In this document: positions 16,271 to 25,466 of the stretch, piece after piece
How positions within the stretch are numbered: the first letter of the stretch is position 1
Layout: every line of letters begins with the position of its first letter
NCBI GenBank assembly: GCA_964393335.1
Contig: CAYMTN010000020.1
Location: 1-40,784, forward strand
Reading direction: 5' to 3'
Length of the DNA stretch: 40,784 nt
Source: CAYMTN01 sp964393335
Lineage (GTDB): Bacteria; Chloroflexota; Anaerolineae; Aggregatilineales; Aggregatilineaceae
Notes under the pieces: model-generated
What the model was told of the DNA's origin: nothing
Seen by the model: only the letters and a program-made list of their open reading frames with translations
The model's database searches: none
Position numbers and translations under genes: made by a program

Positions 16271-17257
16271 ATGCTCCAATTTCTCGCGCGACGTTCGTTG
16301 CTGATGATCCCCACGCTGTTTGCTGTGTCAGTCGTCACGTTTGCCATCATCCAGCTACCGGCGGGTGATTACGTGACGGCATATACTGCCAATCTCGCCT
16401 CCTCGGGCGAGACAATCGACCAGCAAACGCTGGATGCCCTGCGCGACCGTTATGGTTTCGATCAGCCGGTGTACGTGCAGTATTACAAATGGATCAGCAA
16501 GATCATAACGGAAGGGGACTTCGGCCAGTCTTTTGAATGGAACCGGCCTGTTGATACGTTGATCTGGAGCCGCTTCCGGCTCACAATCCTCATTTCGGTG
16601 AGCACCCTGCTTTTCACGTGGATCGTCGCTTTTCCGATCGGCATTTACTCCGCCGTCAAACAGTACTCACTCGGAGACTATTTCGCTACTTTTTTGGGGT
16701 TCATCGGCCTGGCGATCCCCGATTTTCTGTTGGCCCTGGTGTTGATGTATGTCGCGTTTAAATACTTTAACCAGAGCGTCGGAGGGTTGTTTTCGCCCGA
16801 ATACGAAAGCGCGGCCTGGACCTGGAACAAGATAAAAGATTTGCTGGCTCACTTGTGGATTCCGATCATCATCCTGGGGATGTCCGGCACCGCGACATTG
16901 GTCCGCGTCATGCGCGCCAATTTGCTCGACGAACTGAGCAAACCCTACGTCGTGACCGCGCGGGCCAAAGGTCTGCCCGAATGGCAGGTGATCCTGCAAT
17001 ACCCGGTGCGTATCGCGCTCAACCCGTTTGTGAGCACGGCGGGGTGGGTGCTGCCGGGCCTGGTATCCGGTTCGCTGATCGTGGCGGTTGTGCTCAGCCT
17101 GCCGACGACCGGGCCACTGCTGCTGCGGTCATTGATGGCGCAGGATATGTACCTGGCCGGTGCGTTTATCCTCCTTTTGAGTATGCTGACCATGATCGGC
17201 ACGCTGGTTTCCGATCTCGTGTTGGGCTGGCTCGATCCGCGTATCAGGTTTAAGTGA
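16271..17257 (+). CDS. ABC importer permease, DppB/OppB type
   Basis: A 328-residue inner-membrane permease. It starts LARRSLLMIPTLFAVSVVTF, the family N-terminal helix, and has five to six further hydrophobic segments. The cytoplasmic EAA loop that contacts the ATPases is YVVTARAKGLPEWQVILQYP, followed by ALNPFVSTAGWVLPGLVSGS. A ribosome site AGGGGA precedes ATG 16271 and is part of a hairpin. The C-terminus (DLVLGWLDPRIRF) is the standard end for the family. The stop TGA overlaps the GTG of the next permease gene, so the two are coupled. It should form the membrane channel with that permease. Confidence 0.93.
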   Translation: MLQFLARRSLLMIPTLFAVSVVTFAIIQLPAGDYVTAYTANLASSGETIDQQTLDALRDRYGFDQPVYVQYYKWISKIITEGDFGQSFEWNRPVDTLIWSRFRLTILISVSTLLFTWIVAFPIGIYSAVKQYSLGDYFATFLGFIGLAIPDFLLALVLMYVAFKYFNQSVGGLFSPEYESAAWTWNKIKDLLAHLWIPIIILGMSGTATLVRVMRANLLDELSKPYVVTARAKGLPEWQVILQYPVRIALNPFVSTAGWVLPGLVSGSLIVAVVLSLPTTGPLLLRSLMAQDMYLAGAFILLLSMLTMIGTLVSDLVLGWLDPRIRFK

Positions 17258-18435
17258 GCAGAACCATCATGCAACTACAAGCCAACGAGTCTCAACTTCT
17301 CTCACCCGATAGTGCAGGTGCCCCTGAGCTGGCCGCGCGTGACGACGTGCAGGTGTATGTTGCCTCCCACTGGAAGCTCATGTGGTGGCGTTTTCGGCGT
17401 CACAAGCTGGCCTTGATCGCCGGCGCGATCACCATTTTGATCTACCTGGTAGCGTTGTTTTGCGAATTCCTGGCACCTGCCGATCCAGGCATGTTCAGCG
17501 CTGAGTATAAGTATGCTCCACCCCAGAAGCTCCATTTCCTGGATACAAGCGACGGTGTTGATCTGGGTTTATACGTCTATGGCTACAAATCGGAAGTTGA
17601 TCCGGTGGCACTGCGCCGGACCTTCACCATTGACAAAGAGCAAAAAATTCCGGTGGGGCTGTTTGTCACAGGTCACGCCTACAAACTATTCGGCCTGATT
17701 CCGACCAAAATACATTTACTCGGCTCCAAAGACTCCGGCCAACCGCTGTACATCCTGGGGGCGGACCGCTTGGGACGCGACCTGCTGTCGCGGCTGATCT
17801 ACGGCACGCGGATTTCGCTGTCGATCGGGTTAGTCGGGGTGGCGATCAGCCTGGTGCTGGGGATCGTGGTCGGCGGCATTTCCGGTTACTATGGCGGCTG
17901 GATCGACGACACGATCCAGCGCGTGATCGAGTTCATTCGTTCCCTGCCGACCATCCCTCTGTGGTTGGGGTTATCGGCGGCGCTGCCTCTTTCGTGGTCG
18001 GCGCTTAAGGTCTACTTCGCGATCACGATCATCCTGTCATTCATCGGCTGGACATCGCTGGCACGCGTCGTGCGCGGGCGGTTTTTATCGCTGCGCGAAG
18101 AAGATTTCGTGATGGCGGCCCAACTGGATGGCGCGAGCGAATGGACGGTCATGTTCCGCCACATGCTGCCCGCTTTCTACAGCCATATCATCGCCTCAAT
18201 CACGCTGGCGATCCCTGGCATGATCCTGGCGGAAACGGCGCTCAGTTTCCTGGGACTAGGGCTGCGACCGCCGGTCATCAGTTGGGGCGTGCTGCTGCAA
18301 GATGCGCAGAGCGTGCGCGCAGTGGCAACGGCTCCCTGGCTGCTCTGGCCAGCGGTGGCTGTGGTGATCGCGGTGCTGTCGCTGAACTTCCTGGGTGACG
18401 GGTTGCGCGATGCAGCAGACCCCTACGCTAAGTGA
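17254..18435 (+). CDS. ABC importer permease, DppC/OppC type, with a long extracytoplasmic loop
   Basis: The frame opens at GTG 17254, overlapping the previous stop (GTGA); ATG 17269 is an alternative. It encodes up to 393 residues, about 90 more than E. coli DppC. The N-terminal helix (LALIAGAITILIYLVALFC) is followed by an insertion of about 100 residues before the standard LGADRLGRDLLSRLIYGTRI segment. The remaining helices and the EAA loop (FVMAAQLDGASEWTVMFRHM) are typical, as is the end LNFLGDGLRDAADP. The long loop occurs in the subgroup paired with large binding proteins and may dock the binding protein, which is inference. It pairs with the preceding DppB-type permease and the two ATPases that follow. 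Confidence 0.92.
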   Translation: MSRTIMQLQANESQLLSPDSAGAPELAARDDVQVYVASHWKLMWWRFRRHKLALIAGAITILIYLVALFCEFLAPADPGMFSAEYKYAPPQKLHFLDTSDGVDLGLYVYGYKSEVDPVALRRTFTIDKEQKIPVGLFVTGHAYKLFGLIPTKIHLLGSKDSGQPLYILGADRLGRDLLSRLIYGTRISLSIGLVGVAISLVLGIVVGGISGYYGGWIDDTIQRVIEFIRSLPTIPLWLGLSAALPLSWSALKVYFAITIILSFIGWTSLARVVRGRFLSLREEDFVMAAQLDGASEWTVMFRHMLPAFYSHIIASITLAIPGMILAETALSFLGLGLRPPVISWGVLLQDAQSVRAVATAPWLLWPAVAVVIAVLSLNFLGDGLRDAADPYAK

Positions 18436-18447
18436 GTGGAGCACATC

Positions 18448-19497
18448 ATGGAAAACAGCGACATGCTGCTCGAAGTCAAAAACCTGAAGACACACTTCTT
18501 TCTCGACGAAGGCACTGTCAAAGCGGTTGATGGCGTGGATTTCACGGTGAAACGGCGAACCACGATCGGGATCGTTGGCGAGAGCGGCTGCGGCAAAAGT
18601 GTGACCGCATTCTCGATTCTCAAGCTGGTAACCAGGCCGGGGCGGATTGTAGAGGGCGACATTCTGTTTCATCGCACTCCTGGCGACATTATCAATATCG
18701 CCGAACTGGGCGACCGCAGCGCCGCGATCCGCGACATTCGCGGCAAAGACATCGCCATGATCTTTCAGGAGCCGATGAACTCGCTCAGCCCGGTGCATAC
18801 CATTGGCTTTCAGATCGGCCAATCGATCCTGCTGCACAACTGGGGTACTACCAAACGAGACGCCCGCACGCGCGTGATCGACCTGCTCGGCGAAGTCGGC
18901 ATCCCCCAGCCCGACGAGCGCTACGACGCGTATACGTTCCAATTGAGCGGCGGGATGCGCCAGCGGGCCATGATCGCCATGGCCCTGGCGTGTAACCCCC
19001 AACTGCTGATCGCGGACGAGCCGACTACCGCGCTTGACGTGACGACCCAGGCGCAGATTCTCGAACTGATGCTGAGCTTACAGCAAGAATTCGGCATGGC
19101 CGTGATGCTGATCACGCACGATCTGGGCGTGGTGGCCGAAATGTGTGAAGAGGTAGTCGTCATGTACCTGGGCGAAGTGGTCGAGCAAGCGCCGATCCGC
19201 GCCCTGTTCAAAGACCCACAGCATCCCTATACCTGCGCGTTGCTGCGCTCGATTCCCCGGTTAGGGATGGGTAGAAGGCAGGAACTCAACCCCATCGAAG
19301 GCGCGGTACCCGACCCGTTCACACGGCCCAGGGGCTGCCCATTCCATCCGCGCTGCGATCAAATCATACGCGGCCAGTGTGACCGGGTGCACCCCGATCT
19401 CACCACGCTGCCGGACGGGCGCACAGTGCGCTGCCATCTCTACGCGGACATGCGCGCTGCCGAACCCGTTCACGCTGAAGCTGAGGAGGTCGACTGA
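18448..19497 (+). CDS. ABC importer ATPase, DppD/OppD type
   Basis: ATG 18448 is preferred because GGAG lies 6 bases upstream; an in-frame GTG at 18436 is the alternative. The product has about 349 residues. Walker A is GESGCGKSVTAF, the signature is LSGGMRQRAMIAMAL, Walker B is LLIADEPTTALD, and the switch His lies in LITHDLGVVAE. The C-terminal oligopeptide-ABC extension carries the cysteine pattern GCPFHPRC...QC...C, the same place where Dpp/Opp ATPases hold a cysteine cluster. It energises import together with the next gene product. The stop overlaps the next start by one base (TGATG). Confidence 0.95.
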   Translation: MENSDMLLEVKNLKTHFFLDEGTVKAVDGVDFTVKRRTTIGIVGESGCGKSVTAFSILKLVTRPGRIVEGDILFHRTPGDIINIAELGDRSAAIRDIRGKDIAMIFQEPMNSLSPVHTIGFQIGQSILLHNWGTTKRDARTRVIDLLGEVGIPQPDERYDAYTFQLSGGMRQRAMIAMALACNPQLLIADEPTTALDVTTQAQILELMLSLQQEFGMAVMLITHDLGVVAEMCEEVVVMYLGEVVEQAPIRALFKDPQHPYTCALLRSIPRLGMGRRQELNPIEGAVPDPFTRPRGCPFHPRCDQIIRGQCDRVHPDLTTLPDGRTVRCHLYADMRAAEPVHAEAEEVD

Positions 19498-20561
19498 TGG
19501 CCGCGTTACCTGAAAACGCGCTGGCAGATGCCAACACGCTGCTGCGCGTCCAAAACCTGAAGATGTACTTTCCAGTTTATGGCGGATTCGTCCGGCATGT
19601 CATCAACTACGTCCGTGCGGTAGATGACGTGAGTTTTTTCATCCGGCGCGGCGAGACGTTGGGGCTGGTGGGTGAAAGTGGCTGTGGTAAAACGACCGTC
19701 GGGCGCTGCATCGCGCGCGCCTACATGCCCACGGCGGGCCAAATGCTGTTTCGCAACGGCGCGCAGCCCGTCGATCTGGCCCATCTCCAGCGCCGCGAAC
19801 TCAAAGACTACCGGCGCGCTATCCGCATGATCTTTCAGGACCCGTACTCATCGCTGAATCCGCGCATGACGGTGTTCGATATCGTGGCCGACCCGCTGCG
19901 GATTCACCATATCCTGAGAGGGAAAGCATTGGAAGAACGCGTGGTGGACCTGTTGCACAAGGTCGGGTTAAGCCCGGAATTCATGCGGCGCTACCCACAC
20001 GCCTTCAGCGGCGGCCAACGGCAACGGATCGGCATCGCGCGCACGCTCGCGCTTGATCCCCGGCTGGTCATCGCCGATGAAGCGGTCTCGGCGCTGGATG
20101 TATCGGTCCGCGCGCAGATTCTCAACCTGATGATCGAATTGCAGAAGGAATTCGATCTGACGTACCTGTTCATCTCGCATGATCTGAGCGTGGTGGAATA
20201 TGTAGCAGACCGGGTCGCGGTGATGTACGTGGGCAAACTGGTGGAGGTGGCCAGCACCACCGCGTTATACACGACGCCCAGGCACCCATATACCGAAGCG
20301 CTGCTCTCCGCGATCCCGAAACCGGACCCGGAACAACGTTCGCATCGTATCGTGCTGGAAGGCGACGTGGCCGATCCCGCTCACCCACCGGGCGGTTGTT
20401 ATTTTCACCCGCGCTGCCGTTATGCTGAGGCGATCTGCCGGACAGATAGCCCGGCGCTGCGCGACGTGGGAAACGACCACTTTGCAGCGTGTCATTTTGC
20501 CGAGAAGCTGTCGCTGGCCGGAATCGACGTGCCAGAGCAGGCTCCGGCCAAGAACACGTGA
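19497..20561 (+). CDS. ABC importer ATPase, DppF/OppF type
   Basis: A 354-residue ATPase, partner of the previous one. GAGGAGG precedes ATG 19497. Walker A is GESGCGKTTVGR, the signature is FSGGQRQRIGIARTL, Walker B is RLVIADEAVSALD (the DEAVSALD variant usual for DppF) and the switch His is in FISHDLSVVEY. The C-terminal extension has GGCYFHPRC and two later cysteines. A loop VYGGFVRHVINYVRAVDDV near the N-terminus is characteristic of OppF/DppF. The GH2 gene follows after about 50 bases on the same strand, so importer and enzymes appear to be one transcript. Confidence 0.95.
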   Translation: MAALPENALADANTLLRVQNLKMYFPVYGGFVRHVINYVRAVDDVSFFIRRGETLGLVGESGCGKTTVGRCIARAYMPTAGQMLFRNGAQPVDLAHLQRRELKDYRRAIRMIFQDPYSSLNPRMTVFDIVADPLRIHHILRGKALEERVVDLLHKVGLSPEFMRRYPHAFSGGQRQRIGIARTLALDPRLVIADEAVSALDVSVRAQILNLMIELQKEFDLTYLFISHDLSVVEYVADRVAVMYVGKLVEVASTTALYTTPRHPYTEALLSAIPKPDPEQRSHRIVLEGDVADPAHPPGGCYFHPRCRYAEAICRTDSPALRDVGNDHFAACHFAEKLSLAGIDVPEQAPAKNT

Positions 20562-20610
20562 GTAGAATTATCTTGCGCTCTTTTTGCCTATCACGAGGAC
20601 AAAGACGACC

Positions 20611-22407
20611 ATGCTTTATCCCCAGTTAAATTCTTACCGCCAGATGCACGATTTGTCCGGTTTTTGGGACTTCCGATTTGACCCGGATAACCAGGGTGAT
20701 GCTCAGGGTTGGCGCGCGGGTTTTGATGCCGGCGCGATCATCGCCGTGCCTGCCAGTTGGAACGACCAGTTCGAAGACTGGCGCGACTATACCGGCGTAG
20801 CGTGGTATCAAACCACATTCGACCTGCCCTGGGGTTGGCGCGGACAGCGCATTTTTGTGCGCTTCAACGCCGTGAGTTATCTGGCCGAGGTCTGGCTCAA
20901 CGGCGAGCGCCTGGGCCAGCATGAGGGCGGCTATCTGCCGTTCGCGTTCGACATCACGGAGCGCCTCAAGGATGCCGGTAATGTGCTCGTCGTGCGTGTT
21001 GACGGTCAGCTCTTGCCGGACCGCGTGCCGCCGGGCGGCCTGGCCGGACTGCCGGGGGCCAGCTTCCCGACGGTGAATTATCCCGACACCAGCTTCGATT
21101 TTTTCCCTTACAGTGGCATCCAGCGCCCGGTGTTGATTTACACCCAACCGCACGAAACGATCACCGATCTGACCGTGATCACCGACATCGACGGGCCAAA
21201 CGGCGTGATACGCGTGCAGCTTGAATGCGCGCCGGGTGACGCGCGCGTCACGCTCAGCGGGCATGGCGCGGACCTGTCCGTTGAAATCCGCGTCGAGGGC
21301 GAGTCGGCACAAGCTCAATTGACCGTACCGGACGCGGCGCTGTGGTCCCCGGATGCGCCGAATCTGTACGATCTGCGCGTCGATCTGCTGCGCGATGGCG
21401 CGGTAGTGGACCGTTATAGCCTGCCGGTCGGAATCCGCACGATTGCGGTTGAGGGCGATCACCTGCTGCTCAACGGCGCACCGATCAAACTGCGCGGTTT
21501 TGGCCGCCACGAGGATTTCCCGGTGGTCGGCAAGGGGCTGCTGCCCGCGCTGATCGTCAAAGATTACGCGTTGATGCGCTGGATCGGTGCGAACTCGTTC
21601 CGCACGTCGCACTACCCGTATTCCGAACAAATGATGGACCTGGCCGACCGGCTAGGTTTTCTGGTCATCGACGAAACGCCCGCCGTTGGCCTGTTTTTCC
21701 TGGAAACGGGCCTGGAAAAACGCAACCGTATTTGCCAGCAGATGATCCGCGAGATGATCGACCGCGACAAAAACCATCCGAGCGTGATCATGTGGTCGCT
21801 GGCAAACGAGCCGCACACCGCCAGGCCGGAAGCGCGGCGCGCCTATTACGAGAGTCTCACCGTGATCGAGCATCCAAGCCGCCCCGAAGCCGTCGAATCC
21901 TTCAAAGCGCAGGCTGCCCTGGCCCGCGAACTCGATCCTACGCGCCCGGTGACACTCGTCAGCCATGAGGGGGCGCTCGAAGAGGCGTTTGAATTCGTGG
22001 ACGTGGTTTGCCTGAACCGTTATCACGGCTGGTATTCGCACCCCGGCCAGATCGACGCCGGGCTGGAACATCTCGACCGAGAGATTGAGCTGGTCCACAA
22101 GCTGTACCCCAAGCCGTTTATCCTGTCTGAATTCGGCACGGATACGATTCCCGGCCACCACGCGCAGCCGCCCGAAATGTTCAGCGAAGAATACCAGGCC
22201 GAGCTTCTCACCAGGCAGATTCAACTGACGGATAAAAAGCCATTTGTGATTGGCCAGCATATCTGGAATATGTGCGATTTTAAGACCTCGCAGGGCGTGA
22301 TGCGCATGGGCGCGACCAACTACAAGGGCGTATTCACGCGGGACCGGCGGCCCAAACTGGCGGCGCATCGCGTGCGCGCGCTCTGGCGTGGCGAGGGTGA
22401 GGAATGA
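20611..22407 (+). CDS. Beta-glucuronidase, glycoside hydrolase family 2
   Basis: The start ATG 20611 follows GAGGAC; a TTG at 20584 would add nine residues. The product has 598 residues, close to the 603 of E. coli UidA. Domains are the GH2 sugar-binding domain (about 1-175), an immunoglobulin-like domain (about 176-270) and the TIM barrel (about 271-598). The barrel has RGFGRHEDFPVVGKG, WIGANSFRTSHYPYSEQM, acid/base E400 in SLANEP and nucleophile E507 in LSEFGTD. N570 and K572 (NYKG) match the Asn-Lys pair that beta-glucuronidases use to bind the glucuronate carboxylate, so specificity for glucuronides rather than galactosides is well supported. The loop after VIDETPAVGL is short, unlike the long loop of gut enzymes acting on drug glucuronides. 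No signal peptide: cytoplasmic. It should remove terminal saturated glucuronate from imported oligosaccharides. Confidence 0.93.
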   Translation: MLYPQLNSYRQMHDLSGFWDFRFDPDNQGDAQGWRAGFDAGAIIAVPASWNDQFEDWRDYTGVAWYQTTFDLPWGWRGQRIFVRFNAVSYLAEVWLNGERLGQHEGGYLPFAFDITERLKDAGNVLVVRVDGQLLPDRVPPGGLAGLPGASFPTVNYPDTSFDFFPYSGIQRPVLIYTQPHETITDLTVITDIDGPNGVIRVQLECAPGDARVTLSGHGADLSVEIRVEGESAQAQLTVPDAALWSPDAPNLYDLRVDLLRDGAVVDRYSLPVGIRTIAVEGDHLLLNGAPIKLRGFGRHEDFPVVGKGLLPALIVKDYALMRWIGANSFRTSHYPYSEQMMDLADRLGFLVIDETPAVGLFFLETGLEKRNRICQQMIREMIDRDKNHPSVIMWSLANEPHTARPEARRAYYESLTVIEHPSRPEAVESFKAQAALARELDPTRPVTLVSHEGALEEAFEFVDVVCLNRYHGWYSHPGQIDAGLEHLDREIELVHKLYPKPFILSEFGTDTIPGHHAQPPEMFSEEYQAELLTRQIQLTDKKPFVIGQHIWNMCDFKTSQGVMRMGATNYKGVFTRDRRPKLAAHRVRALWRGEGEE

Positions 22408-23525
22408 GCGATCGATATGCTGATGTGTTGGCGCAGGTTTTTGATTCTATCCGGCGCACGATCCCTAAAATGGGGACGGATCGCCCGCGCATTGGTCGCG
22501 CCGATCTGACCTATGAGCGCTGCAGCGATACCAACTGGGTCGATGGTTTTTGGAGCGGGCAGTTGTGGCTGGCCTATTATGAGACTCAAGACTCCGTGTT
22601 CATGGACGCCGCACGCGCGCAGCGACCGTATTTCGTCGAGCGGCTGGATCGTCCGGAATCGCACGATCACGACCTGGGCTTTCTCTACTCACTCTCGCTT
22701 GTGGCGGATTACAAGCTGACCGGTGATGACGGCGCGTGCCGGGGGGGGCTGCGTGCCGCCGCTGCATTGGCCGGGCGGTATAACCCCAAGGGGCGCTTTA
22801 TCCGCGCGTGGAACGATTGGGGCGATGGCACCCATAACCAGGGGCGGATCATCATCGATTGTATGGAAAACCTGGGCCTGCTGTTTTGGGCGACCAGGCA
22901 GGCCGGTGAGATAGCGTTTGGCGACGTCGCCGTCGCCCACGCCCACACCACCGCCGATCACATCGTACGCGCCGATGGGTCGAGTTATCACTCGTTCCAC
23001 TTCGATCCTGGCAGCGGCGAGCCGCTGTGCGGTGAGACGGTGCAGGGGTATGCCGACGAGTCGTGCTGGAGCCGGGGGCAGGCGTGGGCGATACACGGGT
23101 TCGCGCTGGCGCATCACCATACCGGCGAACCGCGCTTTCGTGCTACTGCCGCCAGACTGGCCGATTACGCCCTCGCGCATCTGCCCAATGACTGGGTGCC
23201 GTACTGGGATTACCGGCTTCCGGCAGGGGAAACGCCTTACCGCGACAGCTCGGCGGCAGCGATCACGGCGGCGGGTTTGTTCTTGCTGGCGGATCAAGTC
23301 GATGATGCCGCTCAAGCTGGCCGCTATCGCACATCCGCGCGCGCGATCCTGGATGCGCTGATCGACGGGTATACCACTTTTGATCAGCCCGGCGCAGAAG
23401 GGTTGCTTGCGCATGGCGCGAGTGATGTGAAACGGGGCCTGGCCGATAACATGCTGCCCTATGGGGATTATTTTTTTGTGGAGGCGCTGCTGCGCGCGCA
23501 GGGGCGCACGGCTTTTTTCTGGTAG
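22404..23525 (+). CDS. Unsaturated glucuronyl hydrolase, glycoside hydrolase family 88
   Basis: A 373-residue enzyme, the same size as Bacillus unsaturated glucuronyl hydrolase. Its ATG overlaps the GH2 stop by four bases. The alpha/alpha-barrel landmarks are TNWVDGFWSGQLWLAYY, HDLGFLYS containing D90, and IIDCMENLGLLFWA containing D152, which correspond to the two catalytic aspartates of the family (D88 and D149 in the Bacillus enzyme). Later motifs include SCWSRGQAWAIHGF and YRDSSAAAITAAGL. It hydrates the 4,5-double bond of the non-reducing unsaturated uronate left by a lyase, releasing it. Without signal peptide it acts in the cytoplasm, after the lyase encoded next. A run of eight G near 22741-22748 lies inside the gene, but the frame is intact on both sides. 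Confidence 0.93.
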   Translation: MSDRYADVLAQVFDSIRRTIPKMGTDRPRIGRADLTYERCSDTNWVDGFWSGQLWLAYYETQDSVFMDAARAQRPYFVERLDRPESHDHDLGFLYSLSLVADYKLTGDDGACRGGLRAAAALAGRYNPKGRFIRAWNDWGDGTHNQGRIIIDCMENLGLLFWATRQAGEIAFGDVAVAHAHTTADHIVRADGSSYHSFHFDPGSGEPLCGETVQGYADESCWSRGQAWAIHGFALAHHHTGEPRFRATAARLADYALAHLPNDWVPYWDYRLPAGETPYRDSSAAAITAAGLFLLADQVDDAAQAGRYRTSARAILDALIDGYTTFDQPGAEGLLAHGASDVKRGLADNMLPYGDYFFVEALLRAQGRTAFFW

Positions 23526-23540
23526 ATCAAGGAATGTGTC

Positions 23541-25370
23541 ATGTTATGCCACTATGATCCGATCAATGTCGATGTCATTCTGCGTGAAGAAAACGCGCCG
23601 CCGCCGTTCGCGCCTGCCGGGGACCGCGCCGCATGGACGGCGATCAGGAGAACTATCGGCGCAGACCAATACGCCGCGATGATCGCCGCCGCCGAAACTG
23701 CCGCCAGCGAACCGGTCCCGGCGTTACCGGCCACGTTGTTTCTCGAGTTCTTCCGCAGTGGCAGCCGCCGCGAATACGAAACGCCCTGGTTCCGACGGCG
23801 GGACATGATGGCCGATCTGGCACTCGCTGAATGCCTGGAATACGAGGGGCGTTTCCTCGATCCGCTGCTAGACGTAGCCTGGGCGATCTGCGAAGAAAGC
23901 AGTTGGGAATTCCCCGCCCATCACCACGATCTGCCCGATGTCGAGCGCCCGGTGATCGCGTTGTTTTCCGCGCTGACCGCGACTCAACTGGCGGAGTTGG
24001 TGCTGTTGTTAGGAGAGCAACTGCATCCCCTGCTGCAAAAACGTATCCGCCACGAAGTCGATCGGCGCATCCTGACGCCGTTCCTGACGCGCCATGATTT
24101 CTGGTGGCTGCACGCCCGGCCCGGACGCAAGCTCAACAACTGGACCGGGGTGTGCGTGGGCAACGTGATCGCAGCCGCGATCTACCTGGAACGCGACCCG
24201 GCGCGGCTGGCGGAGATCATCGCGCGAGGCGCTCGCTCGCTGGACGACTACCTGGAAACATTCGACTCGGAAGGTGGCAGCACCGAGGGGCCGGGCTATT
24301 GGGGTTTCGGCTTCGGTAATTATGTGCTGGCCGCGCAGTTGGTCCACCAGCGTACGAATGGGCGCATCGATTTTTTGGCGGATGACCTGATCCGCAAGAT
24401 CGCGCTTTTCCCCTTGCGAACGATGCTCAGCCCCCATTCGTTCGTGAACTTCTCCGATTGTGACGCGGATATCACGCTCTCAGTGCCGCTGCTGGTTTAT
24501 CTGGCGCGGCATTATGGCCTGGATGCCTTGATGCGGCTCGCAAATATGCAAAATGCCGGCACACCGATCCGCAGCAACAGTGCTTTGTCGTGGAAACTGC
24601 GGGAACTGACCTGGCGGCCCGACCCGGCCCTGAATCAACGCGCGATTCCGGCGAAACACGACTGGTACCCTGACATGCAGTGGATGGTCGCGCGGGTCGA
24701 TCCGGTCGATCCTGCCGGGCTGGCGGTGGCCGTGAAAGGCGGCCATAACGACGAGATGCACAACCAGAACGACGTGGGGAATCTCATCGTGCACCTCGAC
24801 CAGACGTCGGTGATCGCGGACATCGGGCGCGGGTGCTACACGCGGCAGTACTTCGCTGATATGACGCGCTACGAGTTTTTTGTGAATTCGTCGTTGGGCC
24901 ATTCAGTCCCCGTCCCGAATGGCTGCGCCCAACCGCCCGGCGAGCAGTTCGCCGCGCGCGTGCTGGATCATCAAACGAATGATTCGTACGATCTGCTGGC
25001 CCTGGACCTGAAAGACGCCTATCCGCCAGAAGCGAAGCTCGAATCGTTGAAGCGCACCGTCACGCTGCATCGTGAAACGCCGCGCGGCTGGGTCGAACTG
25101 GTCGACGAAGTGGCGTTCGCGGCGGGTGGCAGCTTCGAGTCCGTGCTGACGACTTTTGGCACCGTCCACACCGGGCCGGACAGCGTGCGGATCGAAGACG
25201 GCGGCGCAGTGCTGGCCGTCATGTACGATCCGACAGTAGTCACCGTGCGCGTTAACGTGATGCCAGATGTAGATCTTGCCACCGGACCGCGCGACGTGAC
25301 TCGCGTGATTTTCGCGCTGCCAAAACCGCAGGCATCGGCGCGCGTGCGGCTGGAAATCCGGCCCGCATGA
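23541..25370 (+). CDS. Heparinase II/III-like polysaccharide or oligosaccharide lyase
   Basis: A 609-residue protein; AAGGA precedes ATG 23541. The N-terminal part, to about residue 320, is an alpha/alpha-toroid with FPAHHHDLPDVER, LNNWTGVCVGNVIAAAIYL and STEGPGYWGFGFGNY; Y253 in the last motif is at the place of the catalytic Tyr of heparinase II-type lyases. The C-terminal beta domain has the Heparinase_II_III pattern with H402 and H407 (GGHNDEMHNQNDVGNLIVHLD without its last base is within it) and a following IADIGRG. No signal peptide is seen, so it probably acts on imported oligosaccharides. Its product, a 4,5-unsaturated uronate end, is the substrate of the GH88 enzyme encoded just upstream. 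The exact polymer cannot be read from the sequence; glucuronan-, hyaluronan- or heparosan-type chains are candidates. Confidence 0.83.
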   Translation: MLCHYDPINVDVILREENAPPPFAPAGDRAAWTAIRRTIGADQYAAMIAAAETAASEPVPALPATLFLEFFRSGSRREYETPWFRRRDMMADLALAECLEYEGRFLDPLLDVAWAICEESSWEFPAHHHDLPDVERPVIALFSALTATQLAELVLLLGEQLHPLLQKRIRHEVDRRILTPFLTRHDFWWLHARPGRKLNNWTGVCVGNVIAAAIYLERDPARLAEIIARGARSLDDYLETFDSEGGSTEGPGYWGFGFGNYVLAAQLVHQRTNGRIDFLADDLIRKIALFPLRTMLSPHSFVNFSDCDADITLSVPLLVYLARHYGLDALMRLANMQNAGTPIRSNSALSWKLRELTWRPDPALNQRAIPAKHDWYPDMQWMVARVDPVDPAGLAVAVKGGHNDEMHNQNDVGNLIVHLDQTSVIADIGRGCYTRQYFADMTRYEFFVNSSLGHSVPVPNGCAQPPGEQFAARVLDHQTNDSYDLLALDLKDAYPPEAKLESLKRTVTLHRETPRGWVELVDEVAFAAGGSFESVLTTFGTVHTGPDSVRIEDGGAVLAVMYDPTVVTVRVNVMPDVDLATGPRDVTRVIFALPKPQASARVRLEIRPA

Positions 25371-25466
25371 ACTTGGATAGCGCGACTGGTTTTCGGACAT
25401 GGTCTGGCACGCAATATGGCTCTATCAACGCGTGGAATCGTGGAAAGGGCGTTATCCGACGACCTT

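Noticed and set aside
20626..21630. Minus-strand open frame of 334 codons opposite the beta-glucuronidase gene
   Set aside because: Antisense to a GH2 gene with intact catalytic residues; a shadow frame.
22738..22748. Run of eight G in the GH88 gene as a possible frameshift
   Set aside because: The catalytic Asp residues on both sides are in the same frame and the length is normal for the family.
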